From: Clostridium_AD sp047624165
GTDB lineage: Bacteria > Bacillota > Clostridia > Clostridiales > Clostridiaceae
Length of the DNA stretch: 37,904 bases
Reading direction: 5' to 3'
Assembly: GCA_047624165.1 (NCBI GenBank)
Contig: JBLHPD010000021.1
Location: 1 to 37,904, forward strand
Below, in pieces: positions 24,478 to 32,746 of the stretch. Numbering within the stretch: the first letter of the stretch is position 1; each line of letters begins with the position of its first letter. The position numbers and the translations under genes are program-made. The notes under the pieces are model-generated. The model did not search any database, was not told the origin of the DNA, and was given only the letters and a program-made list of their open reading frames with translations.

Positions 24478-25260
24478 TTAACCTTTCAATCCTTTTAATA
24501 CCTGTTCTGTGACTTTCTCAACTATTGCTCTTATAACTTCATCTTTATCATTTGTATTTTCTTTTACTTCTTTAACATTACAAGGAGGTGTCCCTCCACT
24601 TTTTATTCCAAGACTTGCTCTTATCTTTAAAAGCTCATCAACCTGATTACAAGTGAGTTCATTTGATTTATTTATAATTTCACCTGTGTACATAAGTATC
24701 AAAGCATAATGCTCTAGGGATTCCATTCTATGATAGGCTTCCATTGGACTCGCACCCCAAGTTAAAGCACCATGGTTTGCTAAAAGCACTGCATTGTGAC
24801 TCTTACAATATGGGGCTATAGAATCTGGAACCGCTTGTGTTCCTGGTGTAGCATAAGGTGCTACTGGTACTGTACCAAGAAGCACTACAGCTTCTGGAAG
24901 TATTGCTTTATCTAATTGAATACCTGCTATGGCAAATGATGTTGCCACCGGAGGATGTGCATGACATACTGAATTAACCTCTGAATTTTCATTATATACT
25001 CTAAGGTGCATTTTAACTTCAGAGGATGGCTTGTACTTACCTAAAAGAACGGTTCCCTTCAAGTCCATTTTCACAAGCATGTCTGGAGTCATGTACCCTT
25101 TACTTACTCCTGTTGGCGTACACCAAATAGCATTAGGTGAAACCTTAACAGAAATATTTCCGTCGTTAGAAGCTACAAAGTTCCTGTTATACATTCTTTT
25201 TCCTATTTCACATATTACATTTTTTGCTTCAAAATCTGAACAATACTTACTTTTTTCCAT
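24478..25260 (-). CDS. Class II (zinc) sugar-phosphate aldolase with C-terminal encapsulation helix
   Basis: A 260-residue fuculose-1-phosphate-type aldolase. Catalytic Glu is E81 in SSEVKMH; zinc ligands are H100 and H102 in CHAHPP and H163 in ANHGAL; SNDGNISVK and TPTGVSKG bind phosphate. It splits a ketose 1-phosphate into DHAP and an aldehyde. About 25 residues after the domain form an amphipathic helix, DEVIRAIVEKVTEQVLKGL, beyond a charged linker, as in C-terminal encapsulation peptides. It is the first gene of the shell operon. With mtnA and mtnK next door the likely substrate is 5-methylthioribulose 1-phosphate or 5-deoxyribulose 1-phosphate; fuculose- or rhamnulose-phosphate is less likely because no fucose or rhamnose genes are present. 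Confidence 0.9.
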   Translation of the reverse strand: MEKSKYCSDFEAKNVICEIGKRMYNRNFVASNDGNISVKVSPNAIWCTPTGVSKGYMTPDMLVKMDLKGTVLLGKYKPSSEVKMHLRVYNENSEVNSVCHAHPPVATSFAIAGIQLDKAILPEAVVLLGTVPVAPYATPGTQAVPDSIAPYCKSHNAVLLANHGALTWGASPMEAYHRMESLEHYALILMYTGEIINKSNELTCNQVDELLKIRASLGIKSGGTPPCNVKEVKENTNDKDEVIRAIVEKVTEQVLKGLKG

Positions 25261-25277
25261 TGTTTTCCTCCATTCTT

Positions 25278-25316
25278 CAAGTTATTATAAAATAAAAATA
25301 ATTTTATAATAACTTG
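25278..25316 (-). promoter_or_regulatory. 16-bp palindromic hairpin in the aldolase leader
   Basis: CAAGTTATTATAAAAT (25278-25293) pairs perfectly with ATTTTATAATAACTTG (25301-25316) around 7 nt. It lies 8 nt upstream of the GGAGG of the aldolase gene. It could be an operator over the promoter or, if transcribed, a weak A-T stem near the ribosome binding site. No U-tract terminator follows. Confidence 0.6.
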
Positions 25317-25339
25317 ACACTAATTCTTTTCTTTTTTTC

Positions 25340-25498
25340 AAACCAAAAATTTTATATATGCTATTAATATACGAATTTTTTTATGTCATCAGCTTTACTA
25401 TAGTCATATTTTACTACTTTATATTGAATCAATCAATATTTTTTTGGTTTTATTTTTGGTTTATTTGTTTTTAACCAGATTAATCAAAAATAAAACCA
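25340..25498. promoter_or_regulatory. Cluster of predicted DeoR-type operator repeats
   Basis: Four 11-mers fit the pattern WRAYCAADARD that I recall for the DeoR-family repressor IolR: AAACCAAAAAT at 25340-25350 (+), AAACCAAAAAA at 25440-25450 (-), AAACCAAAAAT at 25452-25462 (-), TAATCAAAAAT at 25481-25491 (+). The middle two are direct repeats 12 bp apart. A 14-bp inverted repeat (25445-25458 with 25485-25498) spans them. The cluster lies between the divergent DeoR gene and the shell operon. Confidence 0.6.
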
Positions 25499-25568
25499 TA
25501 ATATTTGCTGTGTATAATATTAAATGTTATAATAATTATAGATAATACAAAAATAAAGGAGAGAATCT

Positions 25569-26330
25569 ATGCTTCCAATAGCTAGAAAAAATAGAATCAA
25601 AGAATTAATAACAGAAAAAAAAAGTGTTACAGTATCAGAACTTGCAAAATCCTTTAAAGTTACTGAGGAAACTGTAAGAAAGGATCTACAAACTCTTGAA
25701 CAAGAAGAATTTTTGACTCGCACCTATGGAGGAGCTTATATATCTGACGGAGTAGAGAATGATGTAAACATAAACCTACGAGAGCATATTCATATAGAAG
25801 GAAAACAAAAAATCGCTTCTGAATGTTTAAACTATATTAATAATGGTGATTCTATATTTTTAGATGCATCCACAACATCTTTATATATTGCAGAAAGTTT
25901 AAAGAGTAAGCGTTTAACCGTTACTACAAATTCTATAAAAATAATAGATCGTTTATCAAATAATCCAAATATAAAGCTTATTATAATAGGTGGTAGAATA
26001 GAACAGTCTTCAATGTGCGCTTTAGGAAGAAATGCAGAATCTAATCTTAATAATTATTTTTTTGATTCAGCTTTTGTATCTTGCAGAGCATTAAGTATGC
26101 AACACGGAATAACAGACTCCAATGATCTCCAAGCAGAAATAAGGAAAATTGCAATAGAGCACTCTGATCATACTTATTTAGTTGCTGATTATACAAAGTT
26201 TGATAGAACTGCTTTTACTAAAATCTGTGATTATAAAGCTATCAACACTTTAATAGTAGATAACGTTCTCGAAGATGAATGGAAGTTCTTTTTAAAAGAT
26301 TGCGATGTAAGTTTAATTGAATGCAAATAA
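25569..26330 (+). CDS. DeoR-family transcriptional repressor
   Basis: A 253-residue regulator. The N-terminal HTH reads TVSELAKSFKVTEETVRKDL with the family tail RTYGGAYI. The C-terminal sugar-phosphate-sensing domain has GDSIFLDASTTSLYIAESL, TTNSIKIIDRL and ADYTKFDRTAF, the DeoR effector-site pattern. AAAGGAG precedes ATG 25569. It stands between the shell operon (divergent) and the mtnA-mtnK-transporter operon (convergent, shared terminator), so it probably represses the first and perhaps both, with a phosphorylated pathway intermediate such as the ribulose-1-phosphate as inducer. Confidence 0.92.
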   Translation: MLPIARKNRIKELITEKKSVTVSELAKSFKVTEETVRKDLQTLEQEEFLTRTYGGAYISDGVENDVNINLREHIHIEGKQKIASECLNYINNGDSIFLDASTTSLYIAESLKSKRLTVTTNSIKIIDRLSNNPNIKLIIIGGRIEQSSMCALGRNAESNLNNYFFDSAFVSCRALSMQHGITDSNDLQAEIRKIAIEHSDHTYLVADYTKFDRTAFTKICDYKAINTLIVDNVLEDEWKFFLKDCDVSLIECK

Positions 26331-26377
26331 AATAAACCTTCTCATTAAATATAATCTTTAATGAGAAGGTTTATTTT
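26329..26377. terminator. Bidirectional terminator between deoR-like gene and mtnA
   Basis: AAAATAAACCTTCTCATTAAA (26329-26349) pairs over 21 bp with the segment 26357-26377, with a 7-nt loop. It overlaps the last bases of both convergent genes. Confidence 0.9.
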
Positions 26378-27449
26378 ATTTGAAAAATTTTGTAAGACTT
26401 TCGCTATATGGTGGATAAGCTATACCCTTTTCTGTAATAATAGCAGTTATTAAACTATTGTCTGTTACATCAAAACAAGGATTGTAGGTTTTAACTCCCA
26501 GTGGAGCCATAGGTTTTTCGTACCATTTAGTTGTAATTTCTTCATCTGGCCTTAGCTCTATGTGTATGTCACTTCCGGTTTCACATAATAAATCTATAGT
26601 TGAAAGTGGTGCATGTACATAGAAAGGTATTCCATAGTGCTTTGCAAGTATTGCAACCCCTGAAGTTCCTATTTTATTAGCAGTATCTCCATTTTGAGCT
26701 ACCCTATCGCAACCTACTAAAACTGCATTTATTTTTCCTTCCTTCATTACTATAGAAGCCATATTATCACAAATTAATGTAACATCTATGCCTGCTTCCT
26801 TTAGCTCCCAAGCAGTAAGCCTAGCCCCTTGCAATAGTGGTCTTGTTTCATCTGCATAAACCTTAAAGTTAATCCCCTTTTCCATACCAATATATATTGG
26901 TGCAAGTGCCGTGCCATACTTGGCAGTAGCAATTGTTCCTGCATTGCAGTGAGTTAATATTCCCATTCCATCTTTTAAAAGTGATAATGAATTTTCTCCT
27001 ATAGTTTTGCAAATAATTTCATCTTCAATTCTTATATTTTCAGATTCTACTCTAAGAGCATTCTTAACTTCTTCCACTGACTTTCCTTCCTCTTTTTTAA
27101 AGCGAGCTTCCATTCTGTTTAATGCCCAGAAAAGATTAACTGCTGTCGGTCTTGACGAAGCTAAATACTCCTTAACCGTTTTAAAATCATTATATAAATC
27201 CTCATAGGTTTTAGCCTTAGATTGCTTTGTTCCAAGGTAAGCTCCAAAGCCTGCTGCAATACCTATCGCAGGCGCTCCTCGAACTCTCAAAGCGTATATA
27301 GCTTCCCAAATTTGATTTTGGCTAGTTAATCTTAAAAATAGCTTTTCATTTGGAAGCAGTGTTTGATCCAATATAACTAAAGTACTATTTTCATCATCTA
27401 ATATTACGGATTGTATTACGCCATTTTCAAATAATGTACTTTCACTCAT
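26376..27449 (-). CDS. mtnA: S-methyl-5-thioribose-1-phosphate isomerase (or 5-deoxyribose-1-phosphate isomerase)
   Basis: A 357-residue aldose-ketose isomerase of the eIF2B-like family. VRGAPAIGIAAGFGAYLG binds phosphate; the catalytic pair is C168 (LTHCNAGTIAT) and D248 (VGCDRVAQNGDTANKIGT), equivalent to Cys160/Asp240 in the B. subtilis enzyme. It turns 5-methylthioribose 1-phosphate into the ribulose 1-phosphate; homologues (DrdI) do the same for 5-deoxyribose 1-phosphate. GGAGGG lies 6 nt before ATG 27449. The other genes of the classical Met salvage route (mtnB, mtnW/X, mtnD) are absent here, so the product most likely goes to the class II aldolase. Confidence 0.93.
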   Translation of the reverse strand: MSESTLFENGVIQSVILDDENSTLVILDQTLLPNEKLFLRLTSQNQIWEAIYALRVRGAPAIGIAAGFGAYLGTKQSKAKTYEDLYNDFKTVKEYLASSRPTAVNLFWALNRMEARFKKEEGKSVEEVKNALRVESENIRIEDEIICKTIGENSLSLLKDGMGILTHCNAGTIATAKYGTALAPIYIGMEKGINFKVYADETRPLLQGARLTAWELKEAGIDVTLICDNMASIVMKEGKINAVLVGCDRVAQNGDTANKIGTSGVAILAKHYGIPFYVHAPLSTIDLLCETGSDIHIELRPDEEITTKWYEKPMAPLGVKTYNPCFDVTDNSLITAIITEKGIAYPPYSESLTKFFK

Positions 27450-27514
27450 CGAAAACCCTCCTACTGTTTTTCTATTTCCCTGCTAGCCCATTTTCATAGT
27501 TAATATAGTGTAGT

Positions 27515-28723
27515 TTATGCTTCAATTAACTCTAAATAGCTCTTTCCGTCTAGCATGTTTTCTCTGTTTATAATAAGATTTTTGCCTAAAGTTAAGCAGA
27601 ACTTTTCAGCTTCTGTTCTCTTTTCAGCATCTTCAATTGAAGTTATGTCTTTTACATGAGCCAGTCCAATGATTCTTCTACAAAGCTCCATACCGGTTAC
27701 AGCTGCAGTGTCACGCAGTATACAATTTAAGTAGAACTCTTTAAACCCTTCATATTTAGCAACTCTTTCAGTCACCTTTTCATCATATACACTATTAAAC
27801 TTAACCTTAAACATATCAATAACATTAACTATGGTTTCTTTTACCCAAGCTATAAAACTTTCTTTGTCTGACCCGTCTTCCATAGTAGCTCCTGCATTTG
27901 CAAGTGCAAATACAAAGTGAGCTATCACATTTCCTATATCATACCCAGCTGGTCCATAGAAAGCAAACTCCGGGTCAAAAACCTTTGTGGAATCTTCTTT
28001 AACAAAAATAGAACCACTATGTAAATCCCCATGAATTAAGGATTGTGTATTAGACATAAATTCAAATTTCAATTTTGCTGTTTCAAGAATGAAGCTTTTA
28101 TCTTCCCATAAAAGATGTTTTGCTAGAGCTTTAGTTGAATCAAATATATCATTTCGTATGCAATCAAAGAAAGGCTCTGTATAAACTAAGTCTTCACTTA
28201 TTTCGCAAAGTTCTGGATTTATAAAATTCTTAACAAGTTCTTTCTTTTCTTTATGTCCCATAACTATGTCTGTCGTTAATAATAATGTATTAACCAAAAA
28301 AGTTGTAATATGATCCGCAACCAATGGGAACATTGCATGTTTAAGTAATGCCGTTCTTAAGATCACATAACCTGATAAATCTTCCATTGCACAACAATTC
28401 ATAATAGGATCATAATTATAAACCTTTGGTACAAGTCCTTTCGCTAATTTATATTGAAGCTTTAGAATTTCAGACTCTATTCTATTTCTATCTGGAGAAA
28501 GCTTAAATTCATCAGAAATTCTAGCAACTGGTCCAGCTTGTTTTACAATAACAGACTTATCTGTACTTTCTTCAACTATTCTAAATACATAGTTTAAGTT
28601 TCCATCTCCAATTTCCGTGCTGGTTAAAACTGCATCCTCACTAAAGAACTTTAATACCGTTTTTGAATATTCCAGAGCATCATTCTCATTCATAGTGAAA
28701 TATTCTTTTGCGAATCTTAACAT
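27515..28723 (-). CDS. mtnK: 5-methylthioribose kinase (possibly also 5-deoxyribose kinase)
   Basis: A 402-residue choline-kinase-fold enzyme. ADP/substrate motifs are IGDGNLNYVFRI, then HGDLHSGSIF with catalytic D233, and DPEFAFYGPAGYDIGN with D250 and E252, which match the B. subtilis MtnK numbering I recall. It phosphorylates the 1-OH of 5-methylthioribose. AAGGAG precedes ATG 28723. It is followed by mtnA with a gap of about 65 nt and preceded by the ABC importer, so imported sugar is trapped and committed. Use of 5-deoxyribose is possible, since DHAP-shunt kinases accept both. Confidence 0.93.
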   Translation of the reverse strand: MLRFAKEYFTMNENDALEYSKTVLKFFSEDAVLTSTEIGDGNLNYVFRIVEESTDKSVIVKQAGPVARISDEFKLSPDRNRIESEILKLQYKLAKGLVPKVYNYDPIMNCCAMEDLSGYVILRTALLKHAMFPLVADHITTFLVNTLLLTTDIVMGHKEKKELVKNFINPELCEISEDLVYTEPFFDCIRNDIFDSTKALAKHLLWEDKSFILETAKLKFEFMSNTQSLIHGDLHSGSIFVKEDSTKVFDPEFAFYGPAGYDIGNVIAHFVFALANAGATMEDGSDKESFIAWVKETIVNVIDMFKVKFNSVYDEKVTERVAKYEGFKEFYLNCILRDTAAVTGMELCRRIIGLAHVKDITSIEDAEKRTEAEKFCLTLGKNLIINRENMLDGKSYLELIEA

Positions 28724-28760
28724 AAAAACATCTCCTTCAAATCAATAATTAATAAGGTTC

Positions 28761-29753
28761 CTAACGTTTCTTATAATAAGTTAATGCTAAAGCAAATGCT
28801 AGTACCGTACCTTTAACTATATCCATTGCATAATATGGAACCGAAAGCATAACAAGCCCGTTTTGAAGAATTCCCATAAGTATCGCACCTACTAGTGTAC
28901 CAATCGCATTAGCTTTACCAGACCCCCCTACAGAAAAGCCTACATATGCAGCAGCTACTGCATCCATTAAGTATGGAGCTCCTGGATTTATTTCTGCTGT
29001 CATAATACGAGAAGCTAGGATTATGCCACCTAGGGCTGCGAAAAATGCCGATAAAAGATATGCAAGCACTCTATATTTATTTACTGGAATACCAGACAAT
29101 CTAGCTGCTTCGATATTCCCACCAATTATATACATGTATCTTCCGTGCTTAGTATAAGTTAAAAATACATGAACTACTAATACAACTACAATCATTATTA
29201 TAATTATCCATGGAACTTTACCAAGCTGAGCAAAGATGGGACTAATTTTCCCTAGAGCTGTTTCTCCATTTTCCATAATCATGTTTTGAGAAATAACTGC
29301 CCCTTTAGTATAACTTAGTGCAATACCTTGGAATATAAACATTGTAGCAAGTGTCATAAGCATATCCGGAATCCTTACCTTAACTATCATAAAGGAATTA
29401 AAAGCTCCTGCTGCAAGTGCAGCAACAACAGCTACCAGTATTGCCACAAAAGTATTTTGCTGATGCCATACAAACATAGATATAACTACTGCAACAGATA
29501 TTGAGGCTACACTGCCCACTGAAAGATCAAATCCGCCTACTGCAAGTGAAATTGTTATCCCTATTGATATAATTGTTACTATAGATATGGAACGAAGTAT
29601 ATTTATTATATTTGATTGTGTCATAAATCTACTGGAAGACATAGTGAAAAATATAAGCAATAATGCAATAGTTAAAATAGTTCCATATTTATATAAAAAA
29701 TCAAACAAATTAAAAGCCTGTTTTTTTTGTTTAGTTTCCACCTTGTTTAACAC
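28761..29753 (-). CDS. Ribose-type ABC transporter permease (RbsC family)
   Basis: A 330-residue membrane protein with 8-10 helices and the family stretches ITISLAVGGFDLSVGS and GGNIEAARLSGIPVNKYRVLAY, which define sugar permeases of the RbsC/BPD_transp_2 type. It starts with GTG 29753 after AGGAGG, two bases past the ATPase gene stop. With the ATPase and lipoprotein it makes a complete CUT2 importer. The sugar is inferred from the mtn genes and could be 5-methylthioribose, 5-deoxyribose or their nucleoside precursors. Confidence 0.92.
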   Translation of the reverse strand: MLNKVETKQKKQAFNLFDFLYKYGTILTIALLLIFFTMSSSRFMTQSNIINILRSISIVTIISIGITISLAVGGFDLSVGSVASISVAVVISMFVWHQQNTFVAILVAVVAALAAGAFNSFMIVKVRIPDMLMTLATMFIFQGIALSYTKGAVISQNMIMENGETALGKISPIFAQLGKVPWIIIIMIVVVLVVHVFLTYTKHGRYMYIIGGNIEAARLSGIPVNKYRVLAYLLSAFFAALGGIILASRIMTAEINPGAPYLMDAVAAAYVGFSVGGSGKANAIGTLVGAILMGILQNGLVMLSVPYYAMDIVKGTVLAFALALTYYKKR

Positions 29754-29755
29754 GA

Positions 29756-31279
29756 TTAATTTCCTCCTGTTGAGTAGTATAGTAATTCTTCTTCGTTAGT
29801 CTTACTCGTCTCTAATTCCTTTGTTATCTTTCCATCGTACATCACGTAAACTCTATCAGAAATTCCTAGTATTTCTGTAAATTCGCATGTAGCGTAAATT
29901 ATCGCCTTACCCGACTTTGCAAGCTTGTTTATTAGCTCAAAAATATCTTTTTTAGCACCAACATCAACACCTTTTGTTGCCTCATCAAAAATATAAACCT
30001 CGGAATCAGTTACAAGCCATTTACCTATTGCTACCTTTTGTTGGTTCCCTCCAGAAAGATTTTGAACCTTTGTTTCATGATCTGGAGTTTTTATGCCTAA
30101 GCGTTCAATAATTTCTTTGGATACCTTCATCTCATCCTTAAAGCGTAGGAACGTTTTAGCATTGCAGAACTTTTTAAGATTAGTAACTGTAATATTTATA
30201 GCAACGGATTCGCTAACTAATATACCTTCTTTTCTTCTCTCTTCAGGTACAAGTGCTATCCCTTGTCTTACTGCATCATGTGGTTTTTTTATGGAAAGCT
30301 TTCTGCCTTTAAGTATTCTTTCCCCTTTAACACTCGGAGTTGCACCAAATATAGCTTTGCAGAGTTCTGTTTTACCAGCACCAACAAGTCCAGCTATACC
30401 CACTATTTCTCCAGCCTTAACATTGAAGCTTACGTCTGTTACAAGATTTCCATCACTTAAATTCATAACTTCGAAAAGCTTTTCTCCTGGTTTATTTACT
30501 TTGTCCGGAAATTGCTCGTCCATCTTTCTTCCAAGCATATATTCTACTATTTCATTTTGGTTTGTGTTCTTTATATCCTTTTTAACAACAAACTCTCCAT
30601 CTCTCATTACTGTTATTTCATCACAAATTCTAAAAAGTTCTGGAAGCCTATGCGATATAAAAATCACACCTACATTTTTCTTTTTAAGTTCTTTTACTAT
30701 TCTAAAAAGTTCTTCTGCTTCAGTATTGCTAAGCGGTGCAGTAGGCTCATCTAGAATAAGAAACTTGCAATCTTTAGATATTGCTCTGGCTATTAAAACC
30801 ATTTGTTTCTCAGCTAGTGTTAGTTCGCTAACTAGTTTTTTAGAAGATATCCCTACATTCATACTATTTAATATTTCTTGTGATTTTTTATAAATAAAAC
30901 CCCAATTGACAAAAGAAGTTTTGTTTTCTCCATCAATCATGTCATTTAGCATTATATTTTCGGCTACTGTAAGATAATTAATAAGTGCAGTATCAACTTC
31001 TTGGTACACAATTTGTACTCCATAGTCTTTTGATCCCTTTGGTGATCTTATATCAGCCTTCTTCCCATTAAAAAACATTTCTCCAGTGTAATGGTTATAA
31101 GCTCCTGACAAAACCTTCATAAGTGTAGACTTCCCAGCTCCATTAGCGCCAATTAAAGCGTGTGACACTCCTGTTTCAGTGGAAAAGTCAACATTTTTTA
31201 GTGCCTTAACTCCTGGAAACTCTATTGATATATCCTTCATTTCTAGCTTTATTTTTTGTATTGTATCCACATTTTTCAC
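29756..31279 (-). CDS. Ribose-type ABC transporter double ATPase (RbsA family)
   Basis: A 507-residue protein with two nucleotide-binding domains. The first has GANGAGKST, a weak signature LTLAEKQM and Walker B FLILDEPT; the second has GLVGAGKTEL, a full signature LSGGNQQKVAIGKWL and VYIFDEATKGVD. This asymmetric pair is the hallmark of CUT2 sugar importers. GTG 31279 is the longest start, but GTG 31270 (MDTIQKIK) fits better with AGGTGA upstream. It lies between the binding lipoprotein and the permease in one operon. Confidence 0.94.
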   Translation of the reverse strand: MKNVDTIQKIKLEMKDISIEFPGVKALKNVDFSTETGVSHALIGANGAGKSTLMKVLSGAYNHYTGEMFFNGKKADIRSPKGSKDYGVQIVYQEVDTALINYLTVAENIMLNDMIDGENKTSFVNWGFIYKKSQEILNSMNVGISSKKLVSELTLAEKQMVLIARAISKDCKFLILDEPTAPLSNTEAEELFRIVKELKKKNVGVIFISHRLPELFRICDEITVMRDGEFVVKKDIKNTNQNEIVEYMLGRKMDEQFPDKVNKPGEKLFEVMNLSDGNLVTDVSFNVKAGEIVGIAGLVGAGKTELCKAIFGATPSVKGERILKGRKLSIKKPHDAVRQGIALVPEERRKEGILVSESVAINITVTNLKKFCNAKTFLRFKDEMKVSKEIIERLGIKTPDHETKVQNLSGGNQQKVAIGKWLVTDSEVYIFDEATKGVDVGAKKDIFELINKLAKSGKAIIYATCEFTEILGISDRVYVMYDGKITKELETSKTNEEELLYYSTGGN

Positions 31280-31340
31280 CTACCTAAGAATAATTTGCAG
31301 AGAAAACAAATTTATGTGTTCTCTGCATAATTTATACTAT

Positions 31341-32456
31341 TTATTTCTTAAATAAATCCTTTAACTCCTTCATCCAAGCTTCATTGAAATCCTCTGACTT
31401 ACCCCAGCCTGGAACTATTTCTGCAAGACTTACCATATTAACTGCTTTTCCTGCTTTCTTTAGTTGTTCTTGAGTAATTAGAGAAGCTTGTAGTTTGTGC
31501 TCTGCTGGAGTTTCTTCTCCTGCAATCTTTTTCGCAACAAGTCTCATATCAACTGCCCCTATAAGCTTAGGGTCAACTGCAGCTGTAGCTACCCATGGAC
31601 TTCCTTCTTCCTGCATTAATTGAAGGTCAGCATTCGATACATCTATACCAACAATTTTAACATCATCACTCCTATTTGCTTCTTTAACAGCACGAGCTGC
31701 ACCTATAGCAAAAGCATCCCAAGTAGCAAATATAGCATTTAGTTTACCAGTTGGATATTTTGTAAGCATGGCAGCAACAGCATTTTGACTTTGAACTGAT
31801 GTATCTGCAGCCGCTACTCCAAATCTATCTACTTCTTTTATTCCATTATTTTCACTTAAAAATTGAGTGTAAACTTTGTTTCTAGCAACCATTGGTGGGA
31901 ATCCATCTACCCAAAGGTAAACTATATCACCTTTACCATTTGTTATTTTCTTCAATTGTTCTAAAGCTAGCTTTGCAAGTGAAGCATCGTCTTGGGAAGT
32001 AGTAGTAACTCCAGCAATTTTACCCGCTTCTGGGTTTGAGTCGAAAGTTACAACCTTTATACCTTTATCAGTAAGCTTTTTAACATCATCAACAGTAGCA
32101 GCATCATCACCATGTGACAATATTACTCCATCATAGCCTTTATCCATTGCTTGGTTTATAGCATCATGAAACTTAGCTGTATCGCCATTTGCAGTGAAGG
32201 TATCAACAGTAAATCCCATTGACTCCCCTTCTTGCTTTGCTCCTGCTAGGAATTGCGCTGTATGATCGTCTCCACCTATCTTACGGATAACCATAATCTT
32301 TACTCCATCTTCATCTTTAGCTATCTTTTCTGGTATGTTCTCAGAGTATTCTACTTTTTTACCATCCGTCTTTGCTACTTCACTTTTACCGCAACCAGCA
32401 AGAAGTGATACTGACATTGTTGCTATTAAAGCTAATACTACTAGTCTCTTATTCAT
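31341..32456 (-). CDS. Sugar-binding lipoprotein (RbsB-like, Peripla_BP_4)
   Basis: A 371-residue secreted protein with a lipoprotein signal: basic start MNKRL, hydrophobic core, lipobox SLLAGC with Cys22. The mature part shows the type I binding fold (GVKIMVIRKIGGDDHTAQFL, GYDGVILSHGDD, NAIFATWDAFAIGAA and VGIDVSNADL). GGGGGAAAATT precedes ATG 32456. It delivers substrate to the RbsA/RbsC-like pair. A C-terminal Trp-rich stretch, EIVPGWGKSEDFNEAW, is longer than in plain ribose-binding proteins, which suits a ligand other than ribose. Confidence 0.92.
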   Translation of the reverse strand: MNKRLVVLALIATMSVSLLAGCGKSEVAKTDGKKVEYSENIPEKIAKDEDGVKIMVIRKIGGDDHTAQFLAGAKQEGESMGFTVDTFTANGDTAKFHDAINQAMDKGYDGVILSHGDDAATVDDVKKLTDKGIKVVTFDSNPEAGKIAGVTTTSQDDASLAKLALEQLKKITNGKGDIVYLWVDGFPPMVARNKVYTQFLSENNGIKEVDRFGVAAADTSVQSQNAVAAMLTKYPTGKLNAIFATWDAFAIGAARAVKEANRSDDVKIVGIDVSNADLQLMQEEGSPWVATAAVDPKLIGAVDMRLVAKKIAGEETPAEHKLQASLITQEQLKKAGKAVNMVSLAEIVPGWGKSEDFNEAWMKELKDLFKK

Positions 32457-32650
32457 AATTTTCCCCCTATAATACTATTATTTTTAAACGTAGTTATGTT
32501 TGCTTTTCAGTTTAATTAATCCCTCCCCCCAACTACCTTATATAAAGTTTACAACCATATGAAAAAAATAAAAACAAAGAAGATTCTATAACAAATGAAT
32601 TTAATAAGTTAATATTATCATTGATTTCTAATATTTTCAATATATTCTTT

Positions 32651-32701
32651 TTGTTTTTAGTTGTTTTAAGTTTGTTTTAAGTTTGTTTTTATTGTTTTAT
32701 T
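32651..32701. repeat. Helically phased TTGTTTT repeats upstream of the transporter operon
   Basis: TTGTTTT begins at 32651, 32661, 32672, 32683 and 32692, so five copies are spaced 9-11 bp apart on one DNA face. The array lies about 195-245 bp upstream of the binding-protein gene and just past the end of the chemoreceptor gene. It looks like a multi-site binding region or a bent A-tract; the motif is similar to TTGGTTTTA in the DeoR operator region. Confidence 0.6.
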
Positions 32702-32746
32702 CAAATATTTGTTGTGGTTAGTTGTATTGTTATATTTTTACATAAA

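Noticed and set aside
24478..25260. Aldolase as L-fuculose-1-phosphate aldolase of a fucose/rhamnose microcompartment
   Set aside because: The fold allows it, but no fucose/rhamnose isomerase, kinase or lactaldehyde enzyme is nearby, while mtnK and mtnA supply a different ketose 1-phosphate. Kept as an alternative only.
30093..30893. Plus-strand frame of 266 codons opposite the RbsA-like ATPase
   Set aside because: It is antisense to a protein with all ABC motifs; its composition (Ser/Leu/Phe-rich) is that expected for a shadow frame.
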